Assembly (NCBI GenBank): GCA_937919075.1
Contig: CALFOF010000188.1
Span: forward strand, 1-10,385
Direction of reading: 5' to 3'
From: an uncultured Cyanobium sp.
GTDB taxonomy: Bacteria > Cyanobacteriota > Cyanobacteriia > PCC-6307 > Cyanobiaceae
DNA: 10,385 nucleotides
Shown: positions 7,539 through 10,385 of the stretch, piece by piece
Numbering within the stretch: position 1 is the first letter of the stretch
Layout of the letters: every line of letters begins with the position of its first letter
Notes under the pieces: generated by a model
What the model was told of the DNA's origin: nothing
The model's database searches: none
What the model saw: only the letters and a program-made list of their open reading frames with translations
Position numbers and translations under genes: made by a program

Positions 7539-8615
7539 ATGAGTGAACAGCCCCTGAACGAGCAGTTCGAGCTCGACGCCCGCTGCGATCAACCCTTTCG
7601 AGTGCTCACCCTGGCGGCCGGGGCGATCGCCACCTTGGGCCTGCTGGCGAACAGCAGCGCCGTGGTGATCGGCGCGATGTTGATCGCACCCTGGATGCTG
7701 CCGCTGCGGGCGGCGGCCTTCGGGATCCTGCAGGGGCGCCTGCTGCTGGTGGGCCGTGCTCTGCTCACCCTGCTGATCGGCCTCGGCATGACAGTGGTGT
7801 TGTCGGTGCTGCTGGGTGTATCGGTGGGGCTGCCGATCCTGGGATCGGAGGTGGCGGCCCGCACGCAGCCGAACCTGCTGGATCTGGGTGTGGCTTTGGT
7901 GGCAGGAGCGATCGCCGCCTACGCCGCGGTGAGCAGCAAGGCCATCAGCTCCCTGGCCGGCACCGCGATCGCCGTGGCGCTGGTGCCACCGGTGTGCGCC
8001 TTTGGGCTGCTGCTTGCCTCAGCGCAATGGAGTGAGGCTCTGGGGGCTGCCTTGTTGTTTGCGGCCAACCTGCTGGGAATCCTCAGCGGAGCGCTGATCA
8101 CCCTGGCGGTGTGCCTGCCGGAGCTGCGCATCAGGCTCTGGCGCAGTCGCGTTGGGCTGGTGAGTCTGCTGCTCACGGCGCTGCTGCTGATCCCCCTGAC
8201 GGGCAGCTTCCTGACGCTGATGGCCAAGGCCAGAAAGGCAGCGGCCCTCGACCAGATTCAGCAGGCGATCACGGCATCCCTCAAGAACCGCACCATCACC
8301 CTGGGGCAGGATTCCGAACTGATCAATGTGCGGATTGACTGGAGCCAGAATCCTCCCTTGATTCGCGCCGCTGTGCGTGTCACCAATCCCCGGCTGCCGA
8401 CGACACGCCAAGTGGCGGCGGTGCAGAATTACATCAACGACCAGCAGCCGATCCGCTATCGGCTGCTTGTTCAGCGTGTTTCTGTCGACGTGGTTGGCCC
8501 CGAGACAGAACCCAATCCCTCGGAGACGCTCCCTCAGGTGGACCCTCGCGATCTAGCCTCTCCCGAGCTGATCAACAACGTGCCCGCCACTCCTGATCGC
8601 CAGGTCCTGGAGTAA
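7539..8615 (+). CDS. DUF389 family membrane protein
   Basis: This 358-residue protein has the DUF389 (TIGR00341-like hydrophobic domain) core: IATLGLLANSSAVVIGAMLIAPWMLPL (30-56), a long run of hydrophobic helices to about residue 192, and the conserved GTAIAVALVPPVCAFGL (141-157). A further helix (about 205-226) leads into a soluble C-terminal domain (230-320) and a polar tail. I count six to seven membrane segments. The family is widespread in bacteria and archaea and its function is not established; a transport or channel role is only a guess. The gene is transcribed away from the sulP-bicA-ATPase operon across a shared spacer, suggesting but not proving joint regulation. Two of the window's HIP1 copies lie close together in its membrane-coding part. 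Terminator-like hairpins follow the stop. Confidence 0.87.
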   Translation: MSEQPLNEQFELDARCDQPFRVLTLAAGAIATLGLLANSSAVVIGAMLIAPWMLPLRAAAFGILQGRLLLVGRALLTLLIGLGMTVVLSVLLGVSVGLPILGSEVAARTQPNLLDLGVALVAGAIAAYAAVSSKAISSLAGTAIAVALVPPVCAFGLLLASAQWSEALGAALLFAANLLGILSGALITLAVCLPELRIRLWRSRVGLVSLLLTALLLIPLTGSFLTLMAKARKAAALDQIQQAITASLKNRTITLGQDSELINVRIDWSQNPPLIRAAVRVTNPRLPTTRQVAAVQNYINDQQPIRYRLLVQRVSVDVVGPETEPNPSETLPQVDPRDLASPELINNVPATPDRQVLE

Positions 8616-8616
8616 T

Positions 8617-8653
8617 TCCCAAAAAAGATTGCGCTTGGGAGTCAGTACTTTTT
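8617..8653 (+). terminator. Weak terminator-like hairpin after the DUF389 gene
   Basis: TCCCAA (8617-8622) pairs with TTGGGA (8635-8640) across a 12-nt loop. A run of five T starts 8 nt after the stem (8649-8653). The stem is short and the T-run is not adjacent, so this is a weak candidate compared with the hairpin at 8684-8716. Confidence 0.3.
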
Positions 8654-8683
8654 GTGCAACGGTGAACCGATCTCAAAAGCACA

Positions 8684-8716
8684 ACAAAGCCCGGAGCGTT
8701 GGCCCCGGGCGTTTGT
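8684..8716. terminator. Bidirectional GC-rich terminator hairpin
   Basis: ACAAAGCCCGG (8684-8694) pairs with CCGGGC-G-TTTGT (8705-8716) with one bulged G, around a 10-nt loop. The 6-bp GC core flanked by AAA on the left and TTT on the right is the layout of a two-way intrinsic terminator, although the U-tract is short. It sits about 70 nt after the DUF389 stop and lies between that + strand gene and the - strand genes at 9150 onward. Confidence 0.6.
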
Positions 8717-9149
8717 CTGCTCAGCCGTGGTGCCTTCCCGAGGGGGTCGGGCGCAGCTGTGCGGTCGGTTGATCGTTTTCAGATCAGAAAGTCTTTGGTT
8801 TTGGGGCGGAGCTGCCGGCGCTGGCACCTGGGGCCAGGTGTCGAGTGGGACGTTCCGTTCGATCCGGGGCACCTCAGGCGGTGCAGTGGACGGCGTGTGT
8901 CCCCTCCAGGAAAAACCACGCCAGGAACATCAGTGATCCGTCGAGAGTGTTGGAGCAGGGGCCGGATCGTCAGCGCGCTCCTCGCCGCTGCTCAGGGGGG
9001 GTGTCTTCCATCAATGGAGCCTCCGAATCCCGTTGCAGCCACGATGGGCCCGCCCAGCGGAGCCAGCAAGGGCTGCAGCACTTCCGACACTGGTCTTCAC
9101 GGGGGGCAACAGGGGTTCATGAAGGGGGCTCAACACCCATCGGATGAGT
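8717..9149. other. Stretch of about 430 nt with no gene I can support
   Basis: Open frames exist on both strands, but none has a recognisable family, a Shine-Dalgarno and neighbour-like composition together. The longest, on the + strand (8699-9196), begins inside the terminator hairpin and reads as a low-complexity Arg/Gly/Cys-rich peptide. I see no tRNA fold: the GTTCGATCC-like string near 8860 has no matching arms. A hairpin (GCACC/GGTGC, loop of 6) lies near 8867-8882. On the - strand, codon-like reading at about 9011-9169 suggests a possible decayed or frameshifted small gene. Confidence 0.5.
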
Positions 9150-9416
9150 TCAGCGGCATAGGGCTGCATGGCGGCCCACCGGCCGGATGCTGCTGACGGC
9201 AGTGCCGGGGTCCCGGCGCACCTTCACTCGGAAGGTGCAGTGGGCTGGCCCAAGGTGCTCGATCAGGGCCTCCCGGGCCTCGTGATGCAGCTCCTCAAGT
9301 GTGAGCGCGGTGATGAGGATGGGCAGGGTCACTCCTGCGGAGAAGGCTGCGCCTACGGCCTGTGCCTCCAGGTGGCCGGGGCGTTCAGCCAGAACGCGGA
9401 ACACGATCTCTCGCAT
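9150..9416 (-). CDS. HicB-like antitoxin-fold small protein, no adjacent HicA seen
   Basis: This 88-residue protein starts MREIVFRVLAERPGHLEAQA, then has a strand and short insert, the helix LTLEELHHEAREALIEHL (38-55) and a final strand TFRVKV (61-66). That strand-strand-helix-strand layout with a '.tLeEL...reA...' helix matches the HicB-like family, often annotated in cyanobacteria as a spurious 2-oxoisovalerate dehydrogenase subunit. HicB proteins normally neutralise the mRNA-cleaving HicA toxin and often repress their own operon. No HicA-like frame is visible directly on either side, so it may be a solitary regulator or a remnant of a pair. The residues after 70 look like an extension. ATG 9416 has a strong AAGGAG site, so the in-frame upstream ATG at 9509 is rejected. 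It lies 107 nt downstream of the DUF4236 gene on the same strand. Confidence 0.68.
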   Translation of the reverse strand: MREIVFRVLAERPGHLEAQAVGAAFSAGVTLPILITALTLEELHHEAREALIEHLGPAHCTFRVKVRRDPGTAVSSIRPVGRHAALCR

Positions 9417-9426
9417 GCGGGGGTAT

Positions 9427-9431
9427 CTCCT
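9427..9431 (-). promoter_or_regulatory. Shine-Dalgarno of the HicB-like gene
   Basis: On the - strand the sequence reads AGAAGGAGATACCCCCGC and then ATG; AGGAG ends 10 nt before the start. This is the best ribosome binding site on the - strand of the window and it selects ATG 9416. Confidence 0.75.
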
Positions 9432-9469
9432 TCTTTCCGGCTCCATCCTTGGCCTGCCGAGGCGAGAGC

Positions 9470-9503
9470 GCAGGTGCGGCCGGATACGGGGAACCGGCCC
9501 TGC
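9470..9503 (-). other. GC-rich hairpin between the DUF4236 and HicB-like genes
   Basis: GGCCGG (9478-9483) and CCGGCC (9494-9499) pair exactly around a 10-nt loop. GCAG (9470-9473) and CTGC (9500-9503) can extend the stem past a 4-nt bulge. No U-tract follows on the - strand. It could partly terminate the DUF4236 transcript, stabilise an mRNA end or regulate the HicB-like leader. Confidence 0.3.
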
Positions 9504-9523
9504 GGGCACGTGTCACTGCCGTC

Positions 9524-10078
9524 TCAGGCGAGCCAACCCCGCCCAGCTGCCAGCCGTGTGGCCTCCTGCACGGCCGTGATGCAGCGCTGAGCGCGGCGTT
9601 TGGCATCGTCCTGGCCCTGGGACCGCAGCACGTAGGCCTCCATCGCTTCCGGCGTCTCGATCAGCGCCAGCAGGCCTGTGGTGCGCGCACTGAGGGAGCC
9701 ATCGGCGAGCAGGCGGCTCACCAGGCTGTGGACCCACAGCTGCTCCCCTGTGGAGCCTGGAGAAAAGAGCTCCTGGCGCAGCACTCCCAGCAGCGACTGC
9801 TTGAGGGCATCGAGCTGGCCCGGCCGCAGCCGGCGGCTGTTGGGCAGGCCCGCCGCAGGGCCGGCCAGGATCGCAGCAGGACGATCGGGGGCGTGTTCCA
9901 CGCTCCAGCTCAGGCCGGTGCCCGGCAGCCCCACGGTGGTGCGCGGCCCACCGCTGCGGTTCACCGGGATGTTGAACGAGGCCCCCCGCCCGCCAACGGA
10001 GATCGAGCTCAACCCACCCTTGCTGAAATTGAAGCGCAGCGGACCCAGGCGGGCGGAGCGGCGGAAGCGGAAACCCAT
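9524..10078 (-). CDS. DUF4236 domain-containing protein with helical C-terminal extension
   Basis: The first 60 residues of this 184-residue protein are a clear DUF4236 domain: MGFRFRRSARLGPLRFNFSK (1-20), SISVGGRGASFNIPV (25-39) and RTTVGLPGTGLSWSV (46-60), a beta-rich Gly-patterned fold of unknown function. After a Pro/Ala linker, residues 85-180 look helical and unrelated to the domain, with two stretches rich in Leu and charged residues (88-104 and 140-178); I do not recognise them. No signal peptide or membrane segment is evident, suggesting a cytoplasmic protein. ATG 10078 gives the canonical MGFRFR start although no clear Shine-Dalgarno precedes it. The HicB-like gene follows 107 nt downstream on the same strand, so co-transcription is possible. 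Confidence 0.82.
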   Translation of the reverse strand: MGFRFRRSARLGPLRFNFSKGGLSSISVGGRGASFNIPVNRSGGPRTTVGLPGTGLSWSVEHAPDRPAAILAGPAAGLPNSRRLRPGQLDALKQSLLGVLRQELFSPGSTGEQLWVHSLVSRLLADGSLSARTTGLLALIETPEAMEAYVLRSQGQDDAKRRAQRCITAVQEATRLAAGRGWLA

Positions 10079-10385
10079 GGCAATCAGCGGGTCGGCTCGC
10101 GGGGATGGCCCGGGCAGGCTTCAGGTTGCCGTGCGGGTGCAGCAGTCCGCAAATCCATGCGCCCAGCGCATAGAACTGCCGGTGCTGCAGCCTCTCCGAG
10201 GAGTAGAGGGGCGCCTAAGAAGCATTGCACTGACTGGTTTTTTCCAGGTACGGGAACAGGAACCTCACAGGCTCACCACCACTGGCCAGAAGGCGTACTT
10301 TGAACTTGAGGGGAGGCCCGGGAGCCAACCCAGGTCCCACCCTCCACCAGAGTCCGGCCAGGGATCACCCGAGCCGGTGCGCACA
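10079..10385. other. Right-end stretch without a supported gene
   Basis: This stretch upstream of the DUF4236 gene must hold its promoter if one exists locally, but I find no good -35/-10 pair. On the - strand one frame stays open from after a TGA (10365-10367) to a TAG (10215-10217) and then reopens in the same frame to the DUF4236 start, giving a peptide with protein-like composition but no recognisable family. CTGG-TTTTTT-CCAG (10234-10247) is a small hairpin whose T-run is in the loop, so it is not a terminator. Confidence 0.45.

Larger units (their letters stand above)
1746..7972. repeat. Six HIP1 palindromes (GCGATCGC)
   Basis: Exact copies occur at 1746-1753, 2419-2426, 7228-7235, 7623-7630, 7908-7915 and 7965-7972. 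All lie inside the ATPase, SulP or DUF389 genes. HIP1 is the highly iterated palindrome characteristic of many cyanobacterial genomes. By rough estimate from base composition fewer than one copy would be expected by chance in a window this size. Confidence 0.9.

Noticed and set aside
8855..8875. tRNA-like T-arm string (GTTCGATCC)
   Set aside because: No complementary T-stem, anticodon arm or acceptor stem can be placed around it on either strand.
8699..9196. 165-codon + strand frame with a repeated GLHGG motif
   Set aside because: It starts with TTG inside a terminator hairpin, has no Shine-Dalgarno, many rare-looking codons and an Arg/Cys/Gly-rich product, and its end overlaps the HicB-like gene.
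9150..9509. 119-residue version of the HicB-like protein starting at 9509
   Set aside because: The extra 31 residues are Arg/Pro-rich and unlike the family, and a strong AAGGAG site marks the internal ATG at 9416.
9362..10303. 313-codon open frame on the + strand
   Set aside because: It runs antisense through the DUF4236 gene and the leader of the HicB-like gene. Its peptide is Ala/Gly/Arg/Gln-rich without a family, whereas the - strand reading gives a clean DUF4236 domain.

Overview
The window looks like the chromosome of a GC-rich cyanobacterium, most likely of the Synechococcus/Cyanobium (picocyanobacterial) group. Three things support this: a textbook BicA-type bicarbonate transporter, a DUF1651 protein (a family I know only from cyanobacteria), and six copies of the cyanobacterial palindrome HIP1 (GCGATCGC). 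I recognise no tRNA, rRNA, CRISPR array or transposase.

Left flank (1-1268, + strand): the 3' part of a Rad52-family annealing protein cut by the window edge, a small cysteine-rich protein of unknown function, and a DUF1651 protein whose last codons form a perfect 9-bp inverted repeat. Core (1398-7322, - strand): a three-gene operon, read from high to low coordinates. A SulP anion transporter overlaps bicA at a TGATG stop/start, and bicA is followed after 22 nt by a P-type cation ATPase. A 216-nt divergent spacer with a 16-bp dyad separates this operon from a DUF389 membrane protein (7539-8615, +). Right flank (8616-10385): terminator-like hairpins, about 430 nt with no gene I can support, then on the - strand a HicB-like small protein without a visible HicA toxin and, upstream of it, a DUF4236 protein. 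The last 300 nt hold no gene I can support.

Working model (inference): the core operon is an inorganic-anion/carbon uptake module. BicA is known as a Na+-dependent bicarbonate symporter. The co-transcribed P-type ATPase could export the Na+ that enters, or handle another cation such as Ca2+ or K+. The second SulP has Glu where BicA has the Na+-site Asp, so it may use a different coupling ion or anion. The divergent DUF389 membrane protein may share the control region. No single gene here is a new family; the unusual points are the gene combination, the divergent ion-site residues in the ATPase, and the unexplained ends of the window.
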